Assembly: GCA_001247695.2 (NCBI GenBank)
Contig: LGRX02035385.1
Coordinates: forward strand, 1 to 44,934
Length of the DNA: 44,934 bases
Reading direction: 5' to 3'
From: Cymbomonas tetramitiformis
Lineage: Eukaryota > Chlorophyta > Pyramimonadophyceae > Pyramimonadales > Pyramimonadaceae
Part shown: positions 7,309 through 15,839 of the stretch, piece after piece
Numbering within the stretch: position 1 is the first letter of the stretch
How the letters are laid out: each line of letters begins with the position of its first letter
Notes under the pieces: model-generated
Database searches by the model: none
Seen by the model: only the letters and a program-made list of their open reading frames with translations
What the model was told of the DNA's origin: nothing
Made by a program: the position numbers and the translations under genes

Positions 7309-9902
7309 AAGGTCCTTAATTTGCCGAGACTGATTGAGGTAGACCCCCGGTCATCATGCTGTACTGTCATCTGAAGGATAGAGGATATAGGACCCAAGTG
7401 TTTGGCCTTAAAGGTTGCTCTGAAAGCAGTCCAGAAGGCTCTCTCAAGAGCCGTGGAACAGGCCATACCAAAGTCATCCACATATACCACACACATAGCC
7501 TTAACCGTAGGCGTGTAGATGAAATAGATACAGGCATCATGTGTAGACTGCCTGAATGAGTGTCCCATGTATTTGAAATTGAGCATAGACTGTTTAACCA
7601 TCCTCTGCCATGATGCACCGGCAATCTTGAGGCCGTACAGCGCATATGAGAGTAATGCATAGCTGTATCCCTTAAAAGTATAGCCAGAGGGAAACTGAAT
7701 CCACACGGGGAACTCAAGCTTAGCATGCATAAAGGCCTGAGACACATCCAGATGTGACACCACCAGCTGGAATAGAGCTGCAAATATGAATAGCAGTCTG
7801 AAAGCTGATATCTCTGGGGTAGCTGAAGAGGTCTCCCACGGAAGGTAGCCTGTAGTTCTGCTGCCGTCACCAGCCATACGGGCTTTAAATATCTGATAGG
7901 GCTTGCCTGCTCCAGTAGGGTCAGTTTTGAATGGCATAGACAGTACAAATAGTGTAGTAAGGTACTGTGCACTAGTCGGAGGTGTTCCCAGCTTGAGCTT
8001 CTCCTGATTAACCATATCACCAACCTCCTGATCCATAGCTTTTAGCCAGTCTTCAGACTGTGGTGAGGATAGGGCCTGTCTGACACCGTGAGGTAGCTTA
8101 ATCTCTGGTGCCGAGACCTCAAGCATATGGGTAATAGTAGAGGTAGGAGCATCAGAGAGAAACTGCTCCATGCTGCTGAAACTGCCAAACATGTATTCTG
8201 CTCTGAGGTCACTGGTGAGTGTGTCAGAGAAGGGCAGGTAAGCTGCTGAATGGGTGGATGGGAAGATAATTAGGTTGGCCGGGAGATCAATGTGCCAGCC
8301 AGCCGGCTCGTCGGGGCAGGGCTCCAGGATAACACCGTAGGGCCTCCTGCTGCCTCTGTGGGTGGAGATGAGAAGTGCACCATAGATAGGTGCTCTGATT
8401 GTCTGACGAGCCTTCACAATAGTCCAGATAGGGTAGTGTTCATTAATGCCATTTAGCTTTCTGTAGCAGTCCAGATAGTGCAGTAGGTCCCGATAGTGGC
8501 GACCATCTGCTGTCTGTGATACATATCTGACTGCCATAGTCCAGGTAGCTGTGCCATCTGCCTGAATAAGCTGAACACATGCGTGTGACTCCTCTCCGTC
8601 AAAGAAAGAACCAATACCATGAATCCTCGAGCCTGCTGTGTCGAAGCTGTCACTGAACGGCTGCGGTTTGTCATAGGATGCATCAAACTCCCGCTCTGCC
8701 TGATGTGGGTCTGGAAAGGAGCCCAATATCTCTCCCATGTCCTGATGATTATGAATCCAGTGAGGCTTGCCAACATAGTGTACAATATTTGTCTCAGTAT
8801 CCAAGATCTTATATGCCAGAGAGCTGACTGATACACCAACAAGACGGCCTGACCAGGCCGCCCGCTGGGACTTCCTAGACATGCCAGGTTGTCTGGAGTT
8901 CCTCTGTTGCTGAGACATAATGACATAGCAGTTTTGGCCGAAGGCCTTAAGTTTTGCATAGCCATAGTGGTGGCCTCTGATCTGATGAAATGGTGTTGTA
9001 GAGATGTTCTTGTGAGTAGAGAGGTTCCATATGAAGCCAGCATGGGTGGCAGCCAGAGGCCAGTAGTCCTCGGGCATGCCAGCTGCCAGAAGTAATGCCT
9101 TAGCCATGTCGGATATCTTGCCAATGGCATTCTCTGCATGAGGATTGTCTGTATGCACTGTAGGTGATGATTTCTGGTGTGATATACGATGCTTCTGATA
9201 GAAAGCCACACACTGGGGGTCACCCATCTCTGGAGCACAGTCTGTACGGAGTGTAATGGACTGTGGTGCATACCCTATTGCATGTAAGCTGCCGTAGAAA
9301 TGAACCAGACAGGTGCAGTATTCTGATTTCTGAACGAAGGTATATACAAATATGAACCTGCTGACATAGTCAATGAACTGACATCGGTACAGGTGGCCGT
9401 TGTAGCCAGCTGGTGTAATAGGTCCTGTCATGTCAGCAGCCCACTTCTGACCGGGCTGTATGGCCACTGATCTCAGCTTGTCATGGTGTCCACAGGGCTT
9501 CTGCTTCAGCTTACTTGTACAGCATACTGCACAGAACTGAGAGCAGGTCGGCATAGCTGCTATAGCTCGCCTAGACAGCAGAGGCCGACCGAGCTGGATG
9601 CCAGGCAGGTCGTAGAGCTTAAGCAGACTGGCCGTAGAGCCGTGACCCATGACTGCATGGAACTCCACAAAGGGACTGACCCGAACAGGTGTGTTTCTGT
9701 TCCTGAACAGGATACAGATCTCAAAGGGAGTGCCGTCAATGAATACTCTGTCAGGTCCGCCATCTGAGCCAGCCGGTGTTAGTGGGTGACTGGAAGCATA
9801 TGTGTGCTTCCGAGAGAAACTGAATATCCTCTTACTGCCTTTAGGATAGATGTGTAGTACCTCCATAGTACATGTCTTGTACCATATCTGGTGTTGTGGC
9901 AT
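7305..9902 (-). CDS. Pol: integrase and reverse transcriptase of copia element
   Basis: 865 codons from an ATG that follows an in-frame TGA. Residues 82-128 carry the His/Cys zinc-binding pair (H82, H87, C124, C127). The integrase core has D157 (WAADMTG), D221 (RTDCAPE) and E257 (AENAIGK); the spacing D-63-D-35-E fits retroviral-type integrases. The RT has HLDVSQAFMHA at 717-727 and the catalytic YVDD at 807-810. The frame ends at a TGA that overlaps the next ATG. The natural protein continues in the following frame, so this end is a frameshift at the G-run near 7345-7349 and not a true C-terminus. It copies element RNA into cDNA and integrates it in the nucleus (family knowledge). Confidence 0.88.
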   Translation of the reverse strand: MPQHQIWYKTCTMEVLHIYPKGSKRIFSFSRKHTYASSHPLTPAGSDGGPDRVFIDGTPFEICILFRNRNTPVRVSPFVEFHAVMGHGSTASLLKLYDLPGIQLGRPLLSRRAIAAMPTCSQFCAVCCTSKLKQKPCGHHDKLRSVAIQPGQKWAADMTGPITPAGYNGHLYRCQFIDYVSRFIFVYTFVQKSEYCTCLVHFYGSLHAIGYAPQSITLRTDCAPEMGDPQCVAFYQKHRISHQKSSPTVHTDNPHAENAIGKISDMAKALLLAAGMPEDYWPLAATHAGFIWNLSTHKNISTTPFHQIRGHHYGYAKLKAFGQNCYVIMSQQQRNSRQPGMSRKSQRAAWSGRLVGVSVSSLAYKILDTETNIVHYVGKPHWIHNHQDMGEILGSFPDPHQAEREFDASYDKPQPFSDSFDTAGSRIHGIGSFFDGEESHACVQLIQADGTATWTMAVRYVSQTADGRHYRDLLHYLDCYRKLNGINEHYPIWTIVKARQTIRAPIYGALLISTHRGSRRPYGVILEPCPDEPAGWHIDLPANLIIFPSTHSAAYLPFSDTLTSDLRAEYMFGSFSSMEQFLSDAPTSTITHMLEVSAPEIKLPHGVRQALSSPQSEDWLKAMDQEVGDMVNQEKLKLGTPPTSAQYLTTLFVLSMPFKTDPTGAGKPYQIFKARMAGDGSRTTGYLPWETSSATPEISAFRLLFIFAALFQLVVSHLDVSQAFMHAKLEFPVWIQFPSGYTFKGYSYALLSYALYGLKIAGASWQRMVKQSMLNFKYMGHSFRQSTHDACIYFIYTPTVKAMCVVYVDDFGMACSTALERAFWTAFRATFKAKHLGPISSILQMTVQHDDRGSTSISLGKLRTL

Positions 9903-9988
9903 ATACGGGACAATTCAGAAGTAGGTGGTATTATGCGGGTCAAGGAGCGAAAGTCATGGTTGCCCTTACTTAGTCAGCATTCTGTCAA

Positions 9989-12900
9989 TCATACTGATAC
10001 TGAAGGGAATGTTACCATAGAAGAACTGACCCGTCCACTGCTTGGTGTGACAATCATCTGATATGGACCAGTGCTCAAGAGCCGGATGATTGTTGCCCTC
10101 GCCAACAGGCAGAGAGTCGCCATACATAGATACATCAAAAGCCGGAGTACCAAGTTTAGCTGTAGCTGTAGGAGAGCCGTGGGTAGTAGCCCATTTAGTA
10201 TACAGTACTCGCTATTACTCCACTGCCAGTCTGATGAGTCTCCTGTGCGGGTCCTGACAGCTGCTGAGCCGAAGTGGTGAGTGTGCGGGTGCTGCGGCTC
10301 ATCCCAGAGGTAATCCACCTGATTGTCTGTGATACGGTATGTCCTGCCTGAGTCCAAGTGAGTGTAAGTCATGCTGATGAAGTCTGGAGAGCTGAAGCCG
10401 TGTCTGAGCATAACTCGGGTAGATAGAAGGGTCCTGGCGCCTTCCTTGAAGTGGCAGCCAGGAATAGAGTACTCATCTATCTCCCCAGATAGTACCTCAC
10501 GACCGTACAGGTGTAGTGTGCAGGTCCCGTCAGTTCGGGATACAGGACCTGTCATCACTGTAGAGAAACCAATGGTGGAGGAGGTATCCAAGGCCGAGAT
10601 CCTGGACCTGGTGCCTGTGATATTTCCAGTGGCACCAGAGTCCACTACAATGCCATCGCCGTCCCGTGATAGTGCATAGGCCGAGACAACCGGGCTACAG
10701 GTGAACACTAGCCCAGGCGGTGGTGTGCCGTGTGCTGTCCAAGTGAAGCCGAGCCACCAAGACATGTGCACCACGGCACCACCGACGGTGATCATGAGAT
10801 CTGCCAGGTGTGAGGTGGTCTCAAGGACACTGCCAGTCTGATGCCAAGCCACTGAGCCAACACCACCGACACCTCTGTCCACTGTACTGTCGCCTGATAT
10901 TGACTGGAAGTCCATGAAGAATAGAAATAGACACTGAATGATAATAGCCAGAAAGGTTGCCAGGGTTAGAGCCGTGAGGTGTCGGGACCGCCTGCGGCGG
11001 CCCTCACTGTCTGCTGTCATAGTTGCCCGGAAGAGCTGTATTTGAGAAGCGGCATCGGGCGGCATACCCGAGCTGGTGAACTGGCCGTGGTCACTGTGAG
11101 GGTCTCCTGTGTCAGGTCCAGAGGAAGAGTGTCCAGCCCCAGAATCTGACCAATCCCAATCACAAGAACCACTGTACCCATTGTTACCAGCCCAAGTGCC
11201 ACCATCAGAGCCCCAATCATACAGTATCCCCGTCCCCGTCCCCTGGGCCCCTCCCCGTGGGCCCCCAGGTGACAGCAGTCTCAGTCCGTCCGAGGCATCC
11301 TCCTGTCCCTGAAGCAAGCTCACATCTGCCATGGCACAGCCCAGGAAGCCGAGGACAACAAGTGTGGAGACGAGGGCATGTCTGTAGAAGGGTACACCAC
11401 CCCTACCTACACCCCTACGCAGGGCAGGTCCAGTGACGGGCGGTGGAGGGTCATAGTACTGTCCTTCCCCTGAGCCACGGGGCTCAGGGCTGTCGGGCTC
11501 GTCCGAGGCCCCGACTACGGACCCCGCAGACACCCCGTGTCCGCTGGCAGGGAGGTCCATAGCCGTGGCATATAGTCCAGCTCCTGCGGTGACAGAGCAC
11601 GGGCCAGAGCTGGGATGGAAGGGCACTACCGGAGGCGTTGCGGCCGAAGCCGGCAGGGTGTCGTACCACTGGGTGGGCTGGGTGTGATCCTCACACCACA
11701 GCCTGTCCCAGTGGTCCTGCTCCCTGTCGGTGAGGCCGGGAGGAGTAACAACCTTTGAAACCTTTGAAGGAAGGGACCGCCGAAGCTCCACGGAAGGGCC
11801 GGGCTCCGGTCCAGCCACAGACTCCAGCTGTGAGCTCCAAGACCTCGGCCCCCAAGCCCTTCCTTCCTCCCGGGTCTCACTGAGATGTTGTTCGGTCATT
11901 GATTGAAACCGAAGATCACCTGCCAACACCATGTCAGCGAACAACCCGGAGCCAGGCTCCAGGGGTGTCTCGTGTGCGAAGAGCGCTGACACGGGGTGCA
12001 TACAGGTGTCTCCATGCTCGGCATCGCCCGGCGTGTCACCCGATAACGGTGCGGTAGGATCCAACGTCTGAGCGGTCCCGTCTAACACCACACCTGCGTC
12101 GAGATGCGATCGGGTAGACGCAGGCTGTGGGTCACACGGTGAGCATGTGATGCTCGGGTCCGCACGGTAGAACGGCGAAAGATCAAGCGGTGTCACGGCA
12201 GCGGCAGAGTCCATGCGGGCATCGACCGGTGGGGTTGGCGTGGTGTCACGATCGACACCACCCACCCCGAAGCTGCCAAAATGAACTCTCCCTAGGGAAA
12301 GGGAAGAGTACGGCTCCTGAAGATCTTGCTCATCGTAGCCCGCCTCCTCCCCTGCATAGCAAAAGGCTTGAGACTTTGCGGAAGCCTTCCGCTGGAGTCG
12401 ATCCCACTCGTCATGTTGTTCCTGAGTGTAGGATTCAAGCTCCCAAGCATCCCACTCAGAGTCAGTCCACTCCTGTGGTGCCCAAGCGGGTGCATGAGAG
12501 GCCTCATCCCCCTGGGTGAGGTAGGCGGCAAAGGACAGGGAGCCGTCGTCCGGGTACGTGCACACCGACTCCGATGAGTCACAAATGTCTGGTGTGCCGT
12601 GCTCCCAACAGACTGCCTGAAAGGCCTCCTCCGAATGCTCGTAAGCTGCCTGATAGCGAGCTGCCAGAACATCGGTGAAGGCCCCTTCGGCTAGAGCCTC
12701 GGGGTCAAGCCGCATGGAGTGTGCCGCCAGGTGCTGCATGTGTGTACAGTCTGCCTGGCGGTGCCTTCCACCGCAGGACCAACCGTTGCCGCAGAACTGT
12801 TTGGAACCCGGGTGAAAGGTGACTCGGGGCTTCTGCTTCTGCCCCTTGCCCTTCCTGCCTTTGCCTTTGCCTTTCCCTTTCCTGCGGATTCCCTGCGGCC

Positions 12901-13423
12901 AATTCTCCCCCTTCGGCAGGGGGGAGGCAGCAAAACGGAAATTCTTCCCCTTCCCCTTAAAGGGGTGGGAAGACCGTCCAGGGTAGTAAACATCACGCGG
13001 GCGGGTAGGGCGTAGGTCAGGGGCTCCCCTGGGGTCCAGACCGCCACGTTCACCGTGGCGGTGCCCTGCATCATTGTAAAAGGCGCTTGTCAGTTGCTTC
13101 GCTTTCCCTAGTGTGTTGTAGACCCGCTGAATCGCGAGTCCACAGCTCACCAGGGTCAGCTCTGCCTGTGTCTTGACCTTTTCAATCGCGTAGTCCTCGT
13201 GCACCTGTTTGTAGGTGACGGGACATGTACGACGAAGGAACAAACGTACCGCATCTTCCCTCGAGATGTCGAGGCTAGAGTGTTGCCCCAAGTCCGTCGC
13301 AGCGTTACTGACAGCGTCAGTGAAAGCTTTGATGAACTGTTTGGGGTTCACACCTGCCGGGACCTCTACTGTGGGGGTAAAGATGAAGTCAGTTTTGTCA
13401 AAATCCTCCAGGTCAGGCATCAC
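9989..13423 (-). CDS. Gag-protease polyprotein of copia element, with membrane-like insert
   Basis: Open frame of 1144 codons; the first ATG is at 13420, just inside. Residues 1-120 are a helical gag-like region. Residues 155-200 are a Lys/Gly-rich basic tract. Residues 211-226 are a variant zinc knuckle (C-x5-C-x3-H-x4-C). Residues 240-660 are acidic, low-complexity sequence. Three hydrophobic stretches follow at about 682-699, 816-837 and 872-898, the second directly after GRRRRS. The aspartic protease motif VVDSGAT is at 927-933. Near residue 1073 (about 10205) the natural reading shifts frame: the other frame (YTKWATTHGSP... to a TAA at 9966-9968) is much more protein-like than the printed C-terminus. 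Copia elements normally fuse gag and pol; here a stop separates them. The hydrophobic block is not a known standard part of copia gag. Confidence 0.8.
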   Translation of the reverse strand: MMPDLEDFDKTDFIFTPTVEVPAGVNPKQFIKAFTDAVSNAATDLGQHSSLDISREDAVRLFLRRTCPVTYKQVHEDYAIEKVKTQAELTLVSCGLAIQRVYNTLGKAKQLTSAFYNDAGHRHGERGGLDPRGAPDLRPTRPRDVYYPGRSSHPFKGKGKNFRFAASPLPKGENWPQGIRRKGKGKGKGRKGKGQKQKPRVTFHPGSKQFCGNGWSCGGRHRQADCTHMQHLAAHSMRLDPEALAEGAFTDVLAARYQAAYEHSEEAFQAVCWEHGTPDICDSSESVCTYPDDGSLSFAAYLTQGDEASHAPAWAPQEWTDSEWDAWELESYTQEQHDEWDRLQRKASAKSQAFCYAGEEAGYDEQDLQEPYSSLSLGRVHFGSFGVGGVDRDTTPTPPVDARMDSAAAVTPLDLSPFYRADPSITCSPCDPQPASTRSHLDAGVVLDGTAQTLDPTAPLSGDTPGDAEHGDTCMHPVSALFAHETPLEPGSGLFADMVLAGDLRFQSMTEQHLSETREEGRAWGPRSWSSQLESVAGPEPGPSVELRRSLPSKVSKVVTPPGLTDREQDHWDRLWCEDHTQPTQWYDTLPASAATPPVVPFHPSSGPCSVTAGAGLYATAMDLPASGHGVSAGSVVGASDEPDSPEPRGSGEGQYYDPPPPVTGPALRRGVGRGGVPFYRHALVSTLVVLGFLGCAMADVSLLQGQEDASDGLRLLSPGGPRGGAQGTGTGILYDWGSDGGTWAGNNGYSGSCDWDWSDSGAGHSSSGPDTGDPHSDHGQFTSSGMPPDAASQIQLFRATMTADSEGRRRRSRHLTALTLATFLAIIIQCLFLFFMDFQSISGDSTVDRGVGGVGSVAWHQTGSVLETTSHLADLMITVGGAVVHMSWWLGFTWTAHGTPPPGLVFTCSPVVSAYALSRDGDGIVVDSGATGNITGTRSRISALDTSSTIGFSTVMTGPVSRTDGTCTLHLYGREVLSGEIDEYSIPGCHFKEGARTLLSTRVMLRHGFSSPDFISMTYTHLDSGRTYRITDNQVDYLWDEPQHPHTHHFGSAAVRTRTGDSSDWQWSNSEYCILNGLLPTALLQLQLNLVLRLLMYLCMATLCLLARATIIRLLSTGPYQMIVTPSSGRVSSSMVTFPSVSV

Positions 13424-13652
13424 GTCCCTGACTAAGGCAGTTAAAATAACCTACAGTGTTCGCTGCACGATGGCCGAGTTCTAAGGTAGCCATAACCGCT
13501 GAGTTTGAGAATCTTTCGTCCTTCCCGTCAAACGGGGGGTTCCCATAAACATTCCTACCCATATTGGTGATAGGGTCGACATAGGCATCATATGCAAGTC
13601 CATCGAAGCCAATTTTGCCATTTGCACAAAAGGGCCGAAGGGCGGCTCTCAT
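13413..13652 (-). CDS. Short open frame upstream of gag, unassigned
   Basis: Minus-strand frame of 79 codons with ordinary composition (GKIGFDGLAYDAYVDPIT..., VMATLELGHRAANTVGYF). It overlaps the gag start by 11 bp in another frame. It might be the broken N-terminus of gag, a leader, or part of whatever the element landed in. No family is recognised. Confidence 0.25.
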   Translation of the reverse strand: MRAALRPFCANGKIGFDGLAYDAYVDPITNMGRNVYGNPPFDGKDERFSNSAVMATLELGHRAANTVGYFNCLSQGRDA

Positions 13653-13676
13653 CTGGTCTGAGGGGATACATCTTAA

Positions 13677-14013
13677 GTACAGGGCTTGTCATATATTCCA
13701 AAAAACTCTCTAAAGGTTTCAGCAGCGAAAACCTTTCTGCAGAAGATTGCCAAAGAGCAAGGACAACATCAACCGGACAAGAAAGAAACACATCTGCCTC
13801 AAGGAATGACAAAGCTTGACGTCTACGAAAAGTTTATCGAAGAGCTTCCAGCCTTTGGTTCTGAGAGATTCAAGGTCAGCGAGCCATACTGGTATACGAT
13901 CTGGAGAAAACACTTCAAGTGGCTTAAGTGCCCGAAGATTTGCAAGTTCTCGGAGTGCAAGATCTGCTCGACCGCAAAGCTTCACAAGCAAGTCGCCCCG
14001 GCCGAAATGAGAG
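13677..14013 (+). CDS. DUF7869-type protein, exon a
   Basis: The frame is closed upstream by TAA at 13674-13676. The first part may be intronic, since a tract ending TTTCAG at 13717-13722 is a good acceptor. It encodes AAKTFLQKIAKEQG, HLPQGMTKLDVYEKFIEE and YWYTIWRKHFKWLK. Then comes a Cys pattern KCPKICKF..CKIC, which may bind zinc. The order (HLP..MTK..VY..., then W..HF, then clustered Cys) is what precedes the DUF7869 core in proteins I remember from algae and animals. It ends at AGAG|GTATGT with phase 1. The true 5' exon was not found; the copia element lies immediately upstream in the opposite direction and may have cut it off. Confidence 0.6.
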
Positions 14014-14104
14014 GTATGTTAGAAAGAAAACCCAATCTTGTCGTGTAGATAAACACTGCTTGTTCATACACGTGACCACTTACCTGAATGTGTTTGCGTT
14101 GCAG

Positions 14105-15103
14105 TACGAATCGAAAATCTTTTGCAAGCTCATCGACTGGATGCAAGGGCTGAACGGGAGAAGTACTACAAACACATTCAGAAATCCAGCGCAGCAAAAG
14201 GCAACGCGAAGTGGTGGAAATATACTACCATGATCATCGATGGCATGACACAACGTACCACACAATTGCCTCACTTTCGTCGAATGCCCTCTTGGGTCAA
14301 AGACAATAATGCATTAATAGATACCCACTGCATGGGGATACTCATCGAAGGCATCGGTCGTTTTATGGAATTCAATTTCAGTCATAACTACTCTGACAAC
14401 TCGAACTATCTTGCGAACGTCATACAGCGGGCAGTAGCACGAGTTCATGAGCATCGACGATCGGGTGGGCATCCGTTACCGGAAGTATTGTATCTACAAT
14501 TGGACAATGTAAGCAGCAATAAGAGCCACTTCTTGATTGCTTATTGTGCCATGCTGGTCAAACGTGGGGTATTCCGCAAGGTGAAGATCAACTATCTGAT
14601 CGTGGGACATACACACGAAAATATCGATCAGATGTTTTCAAGGTTTTCTGTGGCTTTGAGGAGGCTGAACGTTTGGGACATCGAGCATTTGATGGAGGTG
14701 GCTAGGAACTGCTTTAAGGATGGAGTAGTTCCGGAATGTCAACTGATCGATGAGGTGCACGATATCAAGGGCTGGATGCATGGATGCTATAACGAAGTGC
14801 GCGATGTCAGCTTCCAACACGCATTCAAGATTTTTTCTGGGCCCACAGGCGACGTGTTAGTGCAGGCGAAACGTTATTCATTCGATCCAGTCTGGCTTCC
14901 AAAGGAAGGTGGGGTGAAGGTATTTAAGAGCAGCCTGCCCGAGGGCTCACCATGCTTTGTCAAGCCTAAATCCATTAACGAATTGAGCGCACGGAAACAA
15001 GCGAAGCAGCTTGCGACTTCCAGGAAGTCTACGAGCAATCCATTGAAAGAGATCGAGGATCTTGTCATTCAATGCCAGAGGAATCTTTGCTTATGCATTC
15101 GAG
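14105..15103 (+). CDS. DUF7869-type protein, exon b (core domain)
   Basis: Acceptor tttgcgttgcag and donor GAG|GTAAGC are strong and the phase (1/1) joins both neighbours cleanly. The core shows MIIDGMTQ, then about 100 residues later LYLQLDNVSSNKSHF, then INYLIVGHTHENIDQMFSRFS. LDN.x.NKS and VGHTHE.ID..FS are the hallmarks of the family listed as DUF7869. The regularly spaced acidic residues on beta strands suggest an RNase H-like (DDE transposase-like) fold; this is my inference. Downstream is a basic region, ARKQAKQLATSRKS. The protein may belong to a transposon or be a domesticated one. Confidence 0.75.
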
Positions 15104-15192
15104 GTAAGCACTGCACTGCTAGCGATTACGATTTGATTTGTCATATTTCAAATGTAAGTGGCCTTCTTAGTTTCTCGGGTTTTGTTTTGCAG

Positions 15193-15810
15193 ATGTCGCA
15201 ACCACCGAGGAGGCGGAGCGGCTTCAATTTCTAGCCAAGCGCGCAAATACTTCTCTTGAAGGGCATGTTCAAATGCAACGTGACATTGCGGCAGGAACGT
15301 TCGAACTGAAAGAGAAGACAACGTGGGTGCTGCACGAGGCTCCCTTTGAGGTTACTGGACCCATGATGCCTGCTCCTTCGGGTGGTTTGAGCGCGAACGG
15401 GCGAGATGCGGAAGTACTGATTGTCGATGAGCCAATGGCTGATACGAATGATATTGAACGTGGATACACGGATGCACAACTGGCTGATTACGTGCAGGGC
15501 CTTCGGGACTCCGTAGCGGTTCATGTGCGCCCAGTACCTCGTTCTATATACATCGGGGCACAAAAAAATACCATTGGAAGACGAGCTCGAGATCATCTTG
15601 CGCAATACATTCTGGGAGAAACTGACGACCCGGACTACGATGTGAGCTACATCAAGATGAAGAAAGGTAGCATGGCTGTGTTGATTGCTCCCGAATCCGA
15701 GAAGACTGCCCGGACGGAATACCCGTTCCGTATCGCTCTTGGAAGGAGCCGAGGATGGCCGAGATATCTGTACCTTTGTGAGGTACAAGAGCAGCTGCTA
15801 AATGAGAAAG
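15193..15810 (+). CDS. DUF7869-type protein, exon c (C-terminal region)
   Basis: Begins after ttttgttttgcag (AG 15191-15192) and restores GAT (Asp) from the split codon, so the 89-bp intron is well supported. It encodes TTEEAERLQFLAKRANT, an acidic linker, then a compact basic domain (GRRARDHLAQYILGE, SYIKMKKGSMAVLIAP, YPFRIALGRSRGWPRYLYL). I do not recognise that domain; by position it resembles the chromo- or BAH-like modules that often end such proteins (inference). At 15811 there is a donor GTGAGA. If it is not used, the frame stops at 15833. A downstream exon could not be identified. Confidence 0.65.
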
Positions 15811-15839
15811 GTGAGAAATGTTTGTTGATGTAGAGCACT

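Larger units (their letters stand above)
6145..13423 (-). mobile_element. Ty1/copia-type LTR retroelement coding region
   Basis: Minus-strand block of about 7.3 kb with the domain order gag, protease, integrase, reverse transcriptase, RNase H. Integrase before RT defines Ty1/copia (Pseudoviridae). Frames: gag-protease 13423-9989, integrase/RT 9902-7305, and RT/RNase H 7308-6406 continuing as 6369-6145. I found no pair of direct LTRs, primer-binding site or polypurine tract next to either end. Divergent coding sequence starts within about 260 bp of the gag start. The element is either truncated on both sides or has LTRs too diverged to see. It carries two frameshifts and one internal stop, so this copy is probably dead. 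Confidence 0.85.

Noticed and set aside
8453..9271. Second frame of 272 codons antiphase to pol
   Set aside because: Shadow of the integrase/RT frame; it lacks any motif.
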